Assembly: GCA_007570785.1 (NCBI GenBank)
Contig: ML660774.1
Span: 4,829,433-4,893,432, forward strand
Length of the DNA: 64,000 bases
DNA from: Antilocapra americana
Taxonomy: Eukaryota; Chordata; Mammalia; Artiodactyla; Antilocapridae
Reading direction: 5' to 3'
Positions 46,421-56,425 of this stretch are shown piece after piece. How positions within the stretch are numbered: the first letter of the stretch is position 1; every line of letters starts with the position of its first letter. A program made the translations under genes and the position numbers. A model generated the notes under the pieces. It was not told the origin of the DNA. It made no database searches and saw only the letters and a list, made by a program, of their open reading frames with translations.

Positions 46421-47048
46421 GGCACAGAGGGGAGGATATGGGTCGGACCACAGAGTACTCGGGACACCAGGGGACAGAGGCCAGCACCAGAAACAAGGGA
46501 AGACCAAGGCCAGTGTCGGAAACCAGAGCTCATCTTTTATTTTTCTCTCCATCACAAATGTTCTAGAATTAACTCTCTTCTATCTTGGTGGCATACCATT
46601 CCCTGCCTCTTCTCCAGCACTAATGAGAAGCCCTTGATTCCTAATTATTATCTATCTGTTACTGAGCATTTTCAAAAGCAGGACCGTAGGCTTAAGAATG
46701 TTCAAATACAACTCTCTCTAGACCCAGGGTAGGCTTGGTCTTTCATTCTGCAGTGGACAAACTGTGGCAAGGGTTCTCCCTGCCATCATGGGGACCAGGG
46801 AGCATCTCAAAAGAGGACGGAGGTCTCCCTGTCTTTCCCAGCCAACTGAAGCCAAGTTTAAGGTTTTTCCTCTGAAGCTATTAGAGTCATCACTTGGAAG
46901 TCATTTTTTCCACTTCCTTGTTTTATGATGTAATATTACAATGCAACCCTCACTTTATGTTCTCAAACATAATTAAGTGATTTGTGCAGAATAATTAGAC
47001 TCCCCAGCAGGTTATTTTCTCTTTAATATTCATTTCTGAGGGCAAAGA

Positions 47049-47360
47049 GGAAGAACCTAAACTCTGTTGAATGGCTACTCTGGAAGGCACTGCATCAGGT
47101 ACCTCTCATCCTGATCTTAAAAAAGAAAAACAACAGAAACACTTTGAAGATAGAACTTAATACATCTTCCTTTGCAAATGAGGACACTAAGGCTCAAAGA
47201 CATAAATATAATGGCCAAGGCTTTCTCCAGGGGATCTTCCCAACCCAGGGATTGAACCTGGATCTCCCACATTGCAGGCAGGTTCTGAGCAGGAAGTTCT
47301 ACTTAAGGTCAAAAGCTAGCCAAGGACCCTTGGCATCTGATTCCAGAGGTCCTGACTCTA
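47049..47360 (-). mobile_element. MIR SINE interrupted by a Bov-tA scrap
   Basis: Reverse MIR: 'gaatggctactctggaaggc', then 'cctttgcaaatgaggacact', 'aaggctcaaagacataaata'. After the SINE scrap at 47222-47286 it continues 'ctgattccagaggtcctgac'. The interruption shows the MIR is older. Confidence 0.6.
47222..47286 (-). mobile_element. Bov-tA fragment
   Basis: Reverse orientation: 'tttctccaggggatcttccc', 'aacccagggattgaacctgg', 'cccacattgcaggcaggttc'. Minus-strand box B is a perfect 'aggttcaatccc'. The head end and the 3' body are both missing. It is one of only two ruminant SINE traces in the 41.7-52.7 kb block. Confidence 0.88.
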
Positions 47361-47589
47361 CCCCATGATCTATTCCAGGACTTAAAGATATTTTGTGTTA
47401 TTTATTTATTTTTTTGACACTAAGGAGCTTTTCTATGCATAAGCTTTGCATTTAGAAGCATCATTTTAGGGGAAAAAATTACTCTGGCATGTTGCAAATC
47501 TGGAACTGCCCTTCAGAATAGTAGCCATCTTATTCGGTGATCCCATGATCTTAATAAAGTTGTATTTTTGGTTTTAGGATTACACAATG

Positions 47590-47765
47590 AAAGGCAATAT
47601 GGAATGGAGAAAAACTATAACACGCTCGTGGAAACTAGCAGATTGAGATTTTGATCTCAAATCTGCCAAAGACTAGCAGTGAGATCTTGGCAAATTACTA
47701 ACTTCTTTGGACCTCAATTTCCATTCCATCATAATCAAGATGATCTTCAAGGTACCTTCTAGTTA
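47590..47765 (+). mobile_element. MIR SINE
   Basis: Forward MIR: 'tagcagtgagatcttggcaa', 'attactaacttctttggacc', 'tcaatttccattccatcata'. It is diverged, but the core 'ttggacctcaatttcc' is clear. Confidence 0.7.
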
Positions 47766-48240
47766 TAGAAGTTATCTATACATTTTAACAATCTGTCATA
47801 AGAAAAGAGATATTTCAGTTATTCATTCCATGCACAGTTGTACCTTCTTTTAAAAAAGCCCTCAGGAATATAAATCTGTTATTTGATGTTCCTCCTTAAA
47901 TAGAACATACTCATACTAATGTGTTTAAAGGATCTAAATAAAGCTTACTTTTATTGAACTAGTGTTGTTTAGAAAAAGTTTAGGTGAAACTATTTTGCTG
48001 CAGATTTAGTGATGGAAAACACATTTGCCTTTAAGTAAAACAAAGAGTACACTATTGAGATAAAATTTCACGTGTCCATTTATGGTCATTTTAGGGACTG
48101 AGTTTGTGTGTCCACCTCAGTTTCCATCAAGATTCAGGCCTGTAGGCAACAGTGTAAGAAAAAAGCACATCTGTAGTGTGCAACTGTACATATCATCCTC
48201 ATACAAGGAATGGAAGGTCATTGGTTGAGGACTTTTCACA
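47766..48240. other. Unannotated stretch
   Basis: AT-rich with no named repeat. Confidence 0.35.
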
Positions 48241-48264
48241 GTTGCTACTGCTGCTAAGTCATAG
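48241..48264 (-). mobile_element. Tiny Bov-A2 terminus remnant (possible)
   Basis: 'gttgctactgctgctaagtc' matches the reverse complement of the Bov-A2 3' end ('gacttagcagcagcag'). Only about 22 bp remain, so chance cannot be excluded. Confidence 0.4.
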
Positions 48265-48450
48265 GTGCAAAGAACAATTTTCTTTAAGGGAATTTAGGCC
48301 AGGGTCTCTGAATATATTTATTTATGCACTTTCATTTTAAGGTTTGGAATTAGAGATATACCTGGCCATTATCTCTCACCGATAAATTTTTGCTTCCTTT
48401 TGAAAGAAAGGAAGTCTCTATAGAAACCATCTGAAGTCTAATAATTGCAG

Positions 48451-48634
48451 AAAGCAAAGTGGATGCGCCTTATGAGACAATTAGCACCTACTGTTTAACC
48501 TCCACAGTTAATGAACGGCTGCTTAACCAACTTGCCCTGAAATTTAGAGGAGGCTTAACCACCGAGTTGTCTGAAGAAGAGATTTTTCTTTTAACAAAAA
48601 AATCATTGACAAATGAATATAGTATCTTAATGAG
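48451..48634 (+). CDS. Weak candidate coding exon (unproven)
   Basis: A 184-nt interval between an AG at 48449-48450 ('ataattgcag') and a strong donor-like 'atgag|gtatgt' at 48634/48635. One frame is open throughout and upstream to 48435. The peptide is mixed and protein-like (VDAPYETISTYCLTSTVNER near its start, LSEEEIFLLTKKS near its end), but I recognise no domain. The polypyrimidine tract before the acceptor is poor. No neighbouring exon was found, so chance is the more likely explanation. Confidence 0.12.
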
Positions 48635-49734
48635 GTATGTCCATTTGCTTTGCTTTGTTTTAATCTTCCTATAGACTTCTCTAACAAAAAAAAAAAGAAG
48701 AAACTATCCTTCAGAGTATAAAAGTGCCCCTCCAGTGTGACTATTTCATCATTCACATTCAGAATCAGTGAGAATTTCCTATGAAGTAGGCATTGACCGC
48801 AGAGAACAATGTTGCTAGATTGTGCATATTGCGTGTGGGAAAATAAAATGCTCATGAAAATTGCCTCCTTGAAGTGAATGTCAGCATTTCTAAGTTTGAT
48901 TTTTATTTTATTTCAGAGTCAATTTTTTTTTTCCCTGTGCTAAAAGCCTCCCTAATAGAAGTTAGTGATAAGAAGATGTGTCATTTTTTTGCATCTTGGG
49001 CATACATTTATTTCTTCATTTTAATCAAGTTAAGAAGAATCAATTGCTTCTCAATGAAGTTGTAAATATTACTGATGCAAAAAAAAGAGAATTGGTCTGC
49101 TAAAATTGGTAGGATATGAGAGGAGGAAAAACAAATATATTTTCTATGAGATCTCATTAAGCATGACTTTAGCTTTTTTTTTTTTTAAGTTAATGGTGTT
49201 TTTCTTTTTTTTTTCCTTAGTTAATATGATCCATTCAGCTTTGTGTCTTATCCCGTTGCTATTAACTTGCTCTTGTATATTTGAAACTGAGTGCCTGAGA
49301 AGCATAGAAATTCTTGATGAAATATTTAATCTTGTCAGAGATTATCATCTTTCCCTCTACCTTATTCTTTGTGACCTATTTATACTACTTTGCTATTAAA
49401 AAAAAAAGGAACTATTTTGGGTCACAGAAATGCATGTTAAAAAGTAAGATTCCCATCACAGTGGCAGTCACTGTCATTTTGCCAGCCTGTCACTCTGCAG
49501 GGCCACACAGGAGCAACGGGGAGAAATATCAGTGCTTCTCTCAGTAGAATGGGGTAGAGTCACAGCTCCAAATGAATCAGAAAGGAACACTGGGCAAATG
49601 ACCTGATCAGCCTGGACAAACTTTGGCTTTGAATCTATGTATTTTTGTCTTTTGAATAGGGAGTAATGCTGTGTCAAAGTTCCGATTTTTTTCTACTTTA
49701 CACATTTCAGTAGAAAACATGTCATCTCTTGTTT
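48635..49734. other. T-rich unannotated stretch
   Basis: Several T and A homopolymers (near 48918, 49172, 49207 and 49397). Overlapping short frames encode only hydrophobic low-complexity peptide. No named repeat. Confidence 0.35.
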
Positions 49735-50460
49735 TCAATTCCACCTTTCCGACTGACGTGAAAGCGACAGCATTCTATTTAATTGGCTACTTGCCGTTCA
49801 TTAGAGGAGGCTGCCTGGTTAAGCCATTCTGGAGCATTCGTAAGAACTAATCTTCCCGGAGCTTAGCATCCCCCTTGACCTTGTTAAAGGTAAAGGAGGT
49901 CAGACTTGGGTTCAACAGACGCACTCTCTCGCCAAGGAGACTGGCATGACAAAGTAATCGTTGTGTGTCACTTTTCATTAATCACACCACTTTCCTTTTC
50001 ATGAACTACCAGCAGATAATTGTTACTAAATGCGATTTGCAACACTCCATGCAGTGGTTGAAGAACCAGAAATAGGCAAACAGATAAAAACATTGTTTAG
50101 CTTGCAGGCAAGCAAGTGTTTGCTATTCAGAGGTACATCATGCATAAACATTGATTTAGCCATGAGCTGACACTTATAATGCTTTTGCTGTTTCCAGAAA
50201 GCCCTCTGGTCAAGCTAAGTAATAGCCAAGGGCAAGCGCTTTTACCTGGATGGCAAGGTTACATTCTATTTAAATTGCCTGATCTTAAATAAATCAGTTT
50301 CCCTAATGTTAGAGGGCTACCTGATCGCCATAGGTGAGAATCAAGGGCACTAAACAACATGTTTGCCTTTATGGCAAAAGACTCCTGGGGGTGAGTTTGT
50401 TGATTTTTGGATAAGTATTTCATTAAGTCTGAGTGGCTGCACATAATTTGGAAGCAAAGG
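49735..50460. promoter_or_regulatory. Candidate conserved non-coding element (best in window)
   Basis: About 725 bp of high-complexity, repeat-free sequence in the middle of the SINE-depleted block. It has dense binding-site-like words: a homeodomain-type 'ttaattggc' (49780), 'cattaatcac' (49976), a SOX-type 'aacattgttt' (50089), and 'gcataaacattg' (50142) with a forkhead-like core. It lacks a long reading frame. This composition resembles known developmental enhancers in gene deserts. Conservation itself is not visible here. Confidence 0.28.
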
Positions 50461-51649
50461 ATTTATTTAAATCAGTGTATATTTCCCACGTGCCGTAAGG
50501 AATGGGTTACATTTATGTACAACAAATGAAACTTTTTGTTTTCTTTCTTATCGGGGATTCCCAATATTTAAACCCCTCCAAAGTGATTGATAGTACTTTT
50601 GAAGGTGCTGGTGGGTTTGGCACTGGATGAGCTGTGGTTCTACCACTGGGTTCATTACAGGAAGCACCCAAGCTCTGTGCAGTCAGCTCAGATCAGTGGT
50701 CCTGAGAATGGACGTGTGTGTGGCATATCCCAAAGTGATGCTATCGAAGTGGTGCCAGACACTTGAAGCAAGCAAATAGTGAAGCATTTCTCTCGCCACA
50801 CTATGATTTTATTAGCTCAACCCTGTCAGTACACTATGATGGGAAAGAGAAGACAGAGTCAGCTATGAAGATGGACATAACAAGAGCAGAGATCCCAAAC
50901 TTCAGCCAGTGTTTGCAGGTTCTTTCTTGCTGTCATTCATTCATTCTCTTTTCTCTCCCTTCGTCTTTGAAATTTCACATCAGTTCTAACATGCAGGGCG
51001 GCTTTATCTGACATTAAGATGCAACACTGGTCAAACTCAATTGACAGTATATACTAACAAGAAAGAGGACTTCTCGATGATGTAGTAAAATTGAAAAGAT
51101 TTTTTTCTTTAAAAAAAAGAACAAAAAAACATAAAGGAAGCCTGATTATCAAATCCAACTTTTAAAAGTTTTCTCAGAGATAATATGCTTGTCAGAAAAA
51201 GCTATAATATTCAGTAGAGGGAAAATAATCATATTTTGGCAGAATAGAAAAAGTAATTTGATCAGCTATATACAGATTCTTATTTATAAAAAAGTTGAGC
51301 TATTTAATTACATGAAACTTATTTGCAGATTGTTGATTTTGAGGAATTGTTTTCACAACGCATATTAAAGTAAAAAATTCAACTAAAATTATGTATAATA
51401 TGAATTTATAAAATCACAATATACTCACTGCTAAAATGAATTGGATTCCCCATTGCATAAGGAGAGGTAATCTTCCATTTTTATGGGTCTCCGTTTCATC
51501 ATGTAATCACATTTTTTATTATGGTAACTTCTGTGGTCATTAATCTTTATCATATTTAGTTTTAGACATTGACTGCTATACAGTGTTCAGCATCTAATGA
51601 AACTAACGCTTTGCGTGATTGTGTGAACCATCCCATCTAATCGGAAAAA
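50461..51649. other. Unannotated 1.2-kb stretch
   Basis: Unique-looking AT-rich sequence. There is no credible gene and no named repeat. Confidence 0.35.
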
Positions 51650-51860
51650 AAAAATTCCTAGCTGTTCTTCAGGGCTGTGTTCTAAGTACTCTGTACATGT
51701 TAGATTACTTAATCCTTGCGACAGTGTATGAGAGGTACTGTCATCATTATTTACAGATAGGATGTGAAGATGCAGAGGAGACTTCTTAGTCTTGACTAGG
51801 ATTTTACTGTGAACACGGAGCTGCATTCAAGCTGCAGCCCACCGGCCAGAGTCTGGGCAC
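51650..51860 (-). mobile_element. MIR SINE
   Basis: Reverse MIR: 'ctgtgttctaagtactctgt', 'attacttaatccttgcgaca', 'gaggtactgtcatcattatt', 'tacagataggatgtgaagat'. The 3' third is diverged ('aacacggagctgcattcaag'). Confidence 0.78.
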
Positions 51861-52668
51861 TTAGTCCCTGAGGACAGTGGCCCCGGGCACTTTCACACCA
51901 TCCAAGCTGACGCGGGTAGACTAGCCAGGTCTCCGCTGATCTGAGATGCAGTCTCATAGATGGTACATGTCTGCTGATAGAGCGCCTTCTGTTCTCTGTT
52001 AAGTGCTTAGGGATTTGAATTACTTACCCTCAGGCTTGCTTTCTTACAGTGTAAAATATTATTCCTAATGTACATCGAGCAAGATTGCACAGTTTTAACA
52101 TAAATGGATGCATGCAAATCTAAGAGGGGAAATAGATACGACCTGGTAATTGGATGATAGATTTGGTCCTTAACAAGGTGTGATGCTGATGCATTGAAAC
52201 TCCTCGCCTCTCCCCACTATGATTGTTCTCCTTCAAACTCAGAGACCCTACCAGTGTTGCCCTGTCTGTTTCCTGCTCTCTACAGCTCGGTGTAGAGGCT
52301 GTTGTGGAGTAGTTTCCTCTTTATAACAGCTGAGTTGGCTGACTTCATGTTTCCTGTGTGGAGCAGGTGGGTGCAGTGTCTGTCTGCCTAGCTAAGCTAA
52401 TTTTCTTTTCCTCTCGGCATCCAGAACTTATCTTCCTTCCTCTTTAATGGATAGAGTTTCTTTGGGGAGTTTATTTTTTTCCTTCCTTGAGTAAGTGTTA
52501 AGAAAAGCATGATAATGTTTTCTTCAACCTTATTAAATTGCATTTCACCCTTGAAAAATGAGCCAGTGGTTTGGTGATGGCTTGGGTGTGAAATATGTCA
52601 GAATATCCAGAGGGGTATGAAGCCTTAGCTCAGGCATACTGTCCATTGTTGGCATGATGCATAAAGAT
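51861..52668. other. Unannotated stretch
   Basis: Somewhat higher G+C than its surroundings. Nothing is recognised. It is the distal end of the SINE-depleted block. Confidence 0.35.
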
Positions 52669-52678
52669 GGCAAGACAG

Positions 52679-52777
52679 GGGAATTCCCCGGTGGTCCAGT
52701 GGTGAGAACTCCATGCTCTCACTGCTGAGGGCGTGGGTTCAATCACTGTTGAGGGAACTTAAAAAAGAAAAAAAACA
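52679..52777 (+). mobile_element. CHR-type SINE with 9-bp TSD
   Basis: 'ggaattccccggtggtccag', 'tggtgagaactccatgctct', 'gcgtgggttcaatcactgtt', then an A-rich tail. Duplications 'gcaagacag' lie at 52670-52678 and 52778-52786. Confidence 0.9.
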
Positions 52778-53064
52778 GCAAGACAGCAACCTCTTTGGTC
52801 TCTGGCCATACCAGCATTTGCAGTGAGGTCAATGGATGTGGTCATTCAACACTATAAAGAATTTAATTCAACAACCAAAATAGCATCAAAGTAATTCAGA
52901 TCCTTTCCCTTATTGCATGAAGCTGTAAAGCTGTGACAAAGGCCATCCCTTTAAGTAAATCCTTTTATATTCCCCCATTCACTGTTTGATTACCTCCCAC
53001 TCACTCCCCTTACTGACCTGTGGTGCATGAAAAAAAACTTCCTCAGCCCCAGGCTGCAGTCCAC

Positions 53065-53149
53065 ATTTCTCTCCCTCTCCCACCTGATCCTGTCTTGGAG
53101 AGTCAAGAAAACTATTTGGCCCTGGAGGAATACTGTCAGTCACTGGGGA
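53065..53149 (+). CDS. Weak candidate coding exon (unproven)
   Basis: Upstream is a pyrimidine-rich run (52970-53010) and AGs at 'cttcctcag' (near 53046) and 'ggctgcag' (near 53059). Downstream is the donor-like 'gatgg|gtaagag' near 53150. The plus frame 53020-53220 encodes PDPVLESQENYLALEEYCQS in this interval, which is protein-like but not a family I recognise. There is no partner exon, so it is probably chance. Confidence 0.1.
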
Positions 53150-53220
53150 TGGGTAAGAGATTAAGAAAAAAAAAAAAGGAATTCTCTTTAGCCAGTTGGG
53201 GAAAAGGGAAAAGTTGTTAA

Positions 53221-54094
53221 TTCTCATGTTATTACATTTTATTCCTCACAAGTAGGTCATCAGTTTTTTCCTTCCTTTTTTAAATCCTCATTGTAACCCC
53301 CAGCCAATCTTGTTGGCATACAATGTTGAGATTTTTTTTTTTTTCTTTCTGGCAGACATGTGAATTTACAAACTGAACTGAAATTATGATTGATAGAGCC
53401 ATATAAAAATCCGCCCCCTTTGACCATGTTTTTTGAAAGTTTCTCACCTTGTAATATTTATTTGGGAACAGATCTGATTTCTTCCTCTATGGTTCTACAA
53501 TGTGCTGTATTAGGTGAAGGGATTTTAATGATAAAAGAGAGACCCTCATCTCTGTCCTGTTGGGATGGGTGGATGGAAGAACTGTCATAAGTTGACATAA
53601 ACATAATAAATGTATTCCAGTTATTATAAGAACTACAATAAAAGTACAGTCTGCAATGAAAGCAAAAAGTAACATGTCACCTATAACTGGGGAGGGGGTT
53701 AGCATTTAATAAAAGTTTACCAAATAAATGAATCAACACATTCAAATACTACATACAAGTCTCTGGAGAATTCCAATTTATTGAAAACCCTGCATCATCT
53801 TCTCTGTGTCTGTGATACACGGCTTACATTGGTAGGGCTCTCCAAAGAGAAAGGAGAGCAATCTTACTGAAATCCCGGCTCACTGCTGACTGAACCATCA
53901 TTTCACTGATGAGAAATGGTTTGTTGCTTTTTCATCACCGACTTCCACTTTGGTTGATAAGAAAAACAGTGATATTAAATAGTTAGACAGTTAAGACTTC
54001 TAGTTTATACCTGCTATTTAACAGGCATATTACTCCATCTCATTCATGCAGAAACAAGATGGGTTGATGAGCATGAACCCCATTCACAGAGGAG
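53221..54094. other. Unannotated stretch
   Basis: It includes a T-rich tract at 53333-53344. No named repeat or gene is seen. Confidence 0.35.
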
Positions 54095-54113
54095 CCCCCC
54101 CCCCCCCCCCCCC
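54095..54113. repeat. C19 homopolymer
   Basis: Nineteen consecutive C, followed by more C-rich sequence to about 54139. The complementary strand is G19 and could form a G-quadruplex; the C strand could form an i-motif. It is directly preceded by 'cacagaggagcc', a motif found in Bov-A bodies, so a degraded SINE may be its source. Confidence 0.95.
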
Positions 54114-54157
54114 GAGAGCCCCACCCCCCACCGTCCCCTACTGGTTTTGTTTACACA

Positions 54158-54362
54158 CACATGGCTGCCTCTGACTCCTTGCGATCCTATGGACGTTAGC
54201 CCTCCAGGCTCCTCTGTCCATGGAATTCTCCAGGCAAGAATACTGGAGTGGGTTGCCATTTCCTCCTCCAGGGGATCTTCCCAACCCAGGGATCAAACCC
54301 ACTTCTCCTGTTTCTCCTGCATTGGAAAGCGGATTCTTTACCACTAGCGCCACCTGGGAATC
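54158..54362 (-). mobile_element. Bov-tA SINE
   Basis: Reverse orientation, from 'catggctgcctctgactcct' through 'ggcaagaatactggagtggg' to the head 'agcgccacctgggaatcc'. Minus-strand box B is 'gggtttgatccc'. The opposite end abuts the C-rich tract. Confidence 0.95.
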
Positions 54363-54401
54363 CAATCACTAGTTTTGTTTAATATAAAGTTAGGGCATCA
54401 T

Positions 54402-54795
54402 GTTAGTTTGCTAGGGCTACCATAACAAAGAACCACAAATTGAGAAATGTATTTTCTCACCGTTCCAGAGACTGAAAGTCTGAGATCAGGCTGTAGATGA
54501 GGTTGGTGTCCTCTTAGGGCAGTGAGTCAAGTTTCTCTTCCAGGTCTCTTTCCTTGGCTTATAGATGGCCATCTTCCCCTTATGTCTTCACATTGTCGTC
54601 CCTCTGTCCATGTCTCTGTCCTGACTTCTTCTTTGTATAAAGAACACTAGTAATATTGTATTACAGCCCACTCCAGTGACCTCATTTTATCTCAATTATA
54701 TCTATACTGATGCTATCTCCAAATATGCCGATATTCTGAAGTACTAGGAGTTAGGATTTCAGTTTTGAATTGAGGTGTTCAGCTCACAATAGACA
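54402..54795 (+). repeat. Ancient interspersed repeat, second unassigned family
   Basis: A second copy of the family at 14326-14880: 'tttgctagggctaccataac', 'caaagaaccacaaattgaga', 'ccttggcttatagatggcca', 'gcccactccagtgacctcat', 'ttctgaagtactaggagtta'. It is uninterrupted here. Confidence 0.65.
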
Positions 54796-54945
54796 TCTTC
54801 CTGAAGGGTTCTGTGGACTGGATGTGATTGAAGTGACACAGAACTCTTACTCTTTTCAAAAAAATTAAAGTCAGACTCTGCAAAGTTATCAATTAGATAG
54901 AGGTATGAAAAATCCAATCATGAGATTCAAATCCCTTAGATAAAT

Positions 54946-55156
54946 ATTCTCCTGTGGCTCAGTGGGTAAAGAATCAGCCTGTAATTGCAGGAGACACAGG
55001 AGATGCGGATTCAACGTTGGAAAGATACCCTGGAGGAGGAAATGGAAACCCACTCTAGTATTCTCACCTGAAAAATCCCATGGACAGAGGAGACTGGCCT
55101 GCTATAGTCCATTGGATTGCTAAGAGCTGGAAATGACAGAGCAACTAGGCATGCAC
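54946..55156 (+). mobile_element. Bov-tA SINE
   Basis: The head is 'attctcctgtggctcagtgg'. Box B is degraded ('ggattcaacgtt'), with body 'cccactctagtattctcacc' and end 'gaaatgacagagcaactagg'. It is diverged. Confidence 0.92.
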
Positions 55157-55301
55157 ATAACAATATAGATGAATATTAAAATAAATATTTTAATAAGACT
55201 ATCTGTATTCAGTGTGATAAACTAGCCATGACCCTGCATTGATCAACCTCATTACCTGGTGAGAAACAGGGAAGAATCTCCATTTTAAATGTTTAAGGTC
55301 T

Positions 55302-55522
55302 AGTGAAATGAAAGTCACTCAGGAGTATCCAACTTTTTGCAACTCCACTGTACTGTAACCTGCCAAGTTCCTCTGTGCATACAGTTTCCCAGACAAGAAC
55401 ACTGGAGTGAATAGCTATTCCCTTCTCCAGGGGATTTTCCCAACCCAGGGATCAAACCCAGGTCTCCCACATTGCAGGTGGATTTTTTTTTTTTTTTTTA
55501 CTGTCTGAGCCACAAGGTATAG
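55302..55522 (-). mobile_element. Bov-tA SINE with internal T17 (A17) tract
   Basis: Reverse orientation: 'agtgaaatgaaagtcactca', 'cccttctccaggggattttc', head 'gagccacaaggtatagc'. Minus-strand box B is 'gggtttgatccc'. At 55483-55499 a T17 run replaces the short 'ttcttt' that normally separates the boxes. This is the same position as the A18 in the 9312 copy. Confidence 0.94.
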
Positions 55523-55955
55523 CAACATCACAAATAAGATCTGAACTGTAAGAAGCAATAGAGGGAGAAATGAGTTAGCCCAGGTTTCTGACTTGACTTT
55601 CTCCATCTTGAGGCTGAGGTATTCTGATATCTACTAGGCTATTCTTTCATTTGTAGCTATTTCATCTATCTACTGATCTCCAGGGTCCAAATACTAACAG
55701 ACTGAGCTATCACTAAGGTTGCATCTCCTTTGTCCTGGAAGTTTCCAGATAAGGACATTAAATGAGTTTTACTTTGTGATCTTTGTGAGAATTTGATTGA
55801 AATGATAGGATGAAATGCTTTATAGCCAATGGGTGGTGCATAGGGTACAGGAAAAGTGGACTGCATTCTCTACCTTTCTGGCTGACAGCTTTGCTTGACC
55901 CCAAGTCAAGTTACTCAGAGAATCTTGACATGGTATGAAATTTAAAAACAAAATA

Positions 55956-56034
55956 TTGGATTGGCAAAAAAGTTTGTTTAGGTTTTCTGAAACATCTTAT
56001 GGAAGAACTGAAACAAACCTTTTGGCAAAGCCAA
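55956..56034. mobile_element. Palindromic mariner-derived MITE, miR-2284/2285-like hairpin
   Basis: A 79-bp near-perfect inverted repeat with TA target duplications (55954-55955 and 56035-56036). The arms read 'ttggattggcaaaaaagttt' and, in reverse complement, 'ttggctttgccaaaaggttt'. The whole unit folds into one long hairpin with a short loop around 'catcttatgg'. It resembles the ruminant mariner-type palindromes from which miR-2284/2285 precursors are derived. That link is from memory of the family, and expression is not shown. Confidence 0.82.
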
Positions 56035-56309
56035 TAGATGCATTCTAATAAATCCAGAAGCACTGTGTAGTATCTGCTTTATTATATTTAAAAAGCTCTT
56101 TTCTGCTGGACCTATTTTTCTTTCTATACTAAGTTTTCTGTTTTATGTTTGAATTGTTATTTTCTGCTGGACTCAAATTTTCCTTCCTATATTGAAAAGA
56201 ACCCAGCATTTAAAAGACAAACACAAGTTCAACATGTTAATAAGGCACGTAATATACCATCTTTGGGGACTAGACTGAAACTCAAAGGCATAGTAAGTGA
56301 AACACTAGT
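56035..56309. other. Unannotated stretch
   Basis: A phrase close to 'attttctgctgga' occurs twice (about 56099 and 56160), suggesting a short local duplication of about 60 bp with diverged ends. No named repeat. Confidence 0.35.
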
Positions 56310-56425
56310 ATAATGAATTGAGAGATCTTGACTATGTCACAGTCACTATATTGATTTTGATTTTCCTGTCTGTGAAATGGGCTTTTGAAAAGTACATGGC
56401 TAAAGCTGCATGAGTGGTATGAAAA
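56310..56425 (+). mobile_element. MIR SINE fragment
   Basis: Forward MIR: 'agatcttgactatgtcacag', 'gattttcctgtctgtgaaat', 'gggcttttgaaaagtacatg'. Only the core remains. Confidence 0.55.
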
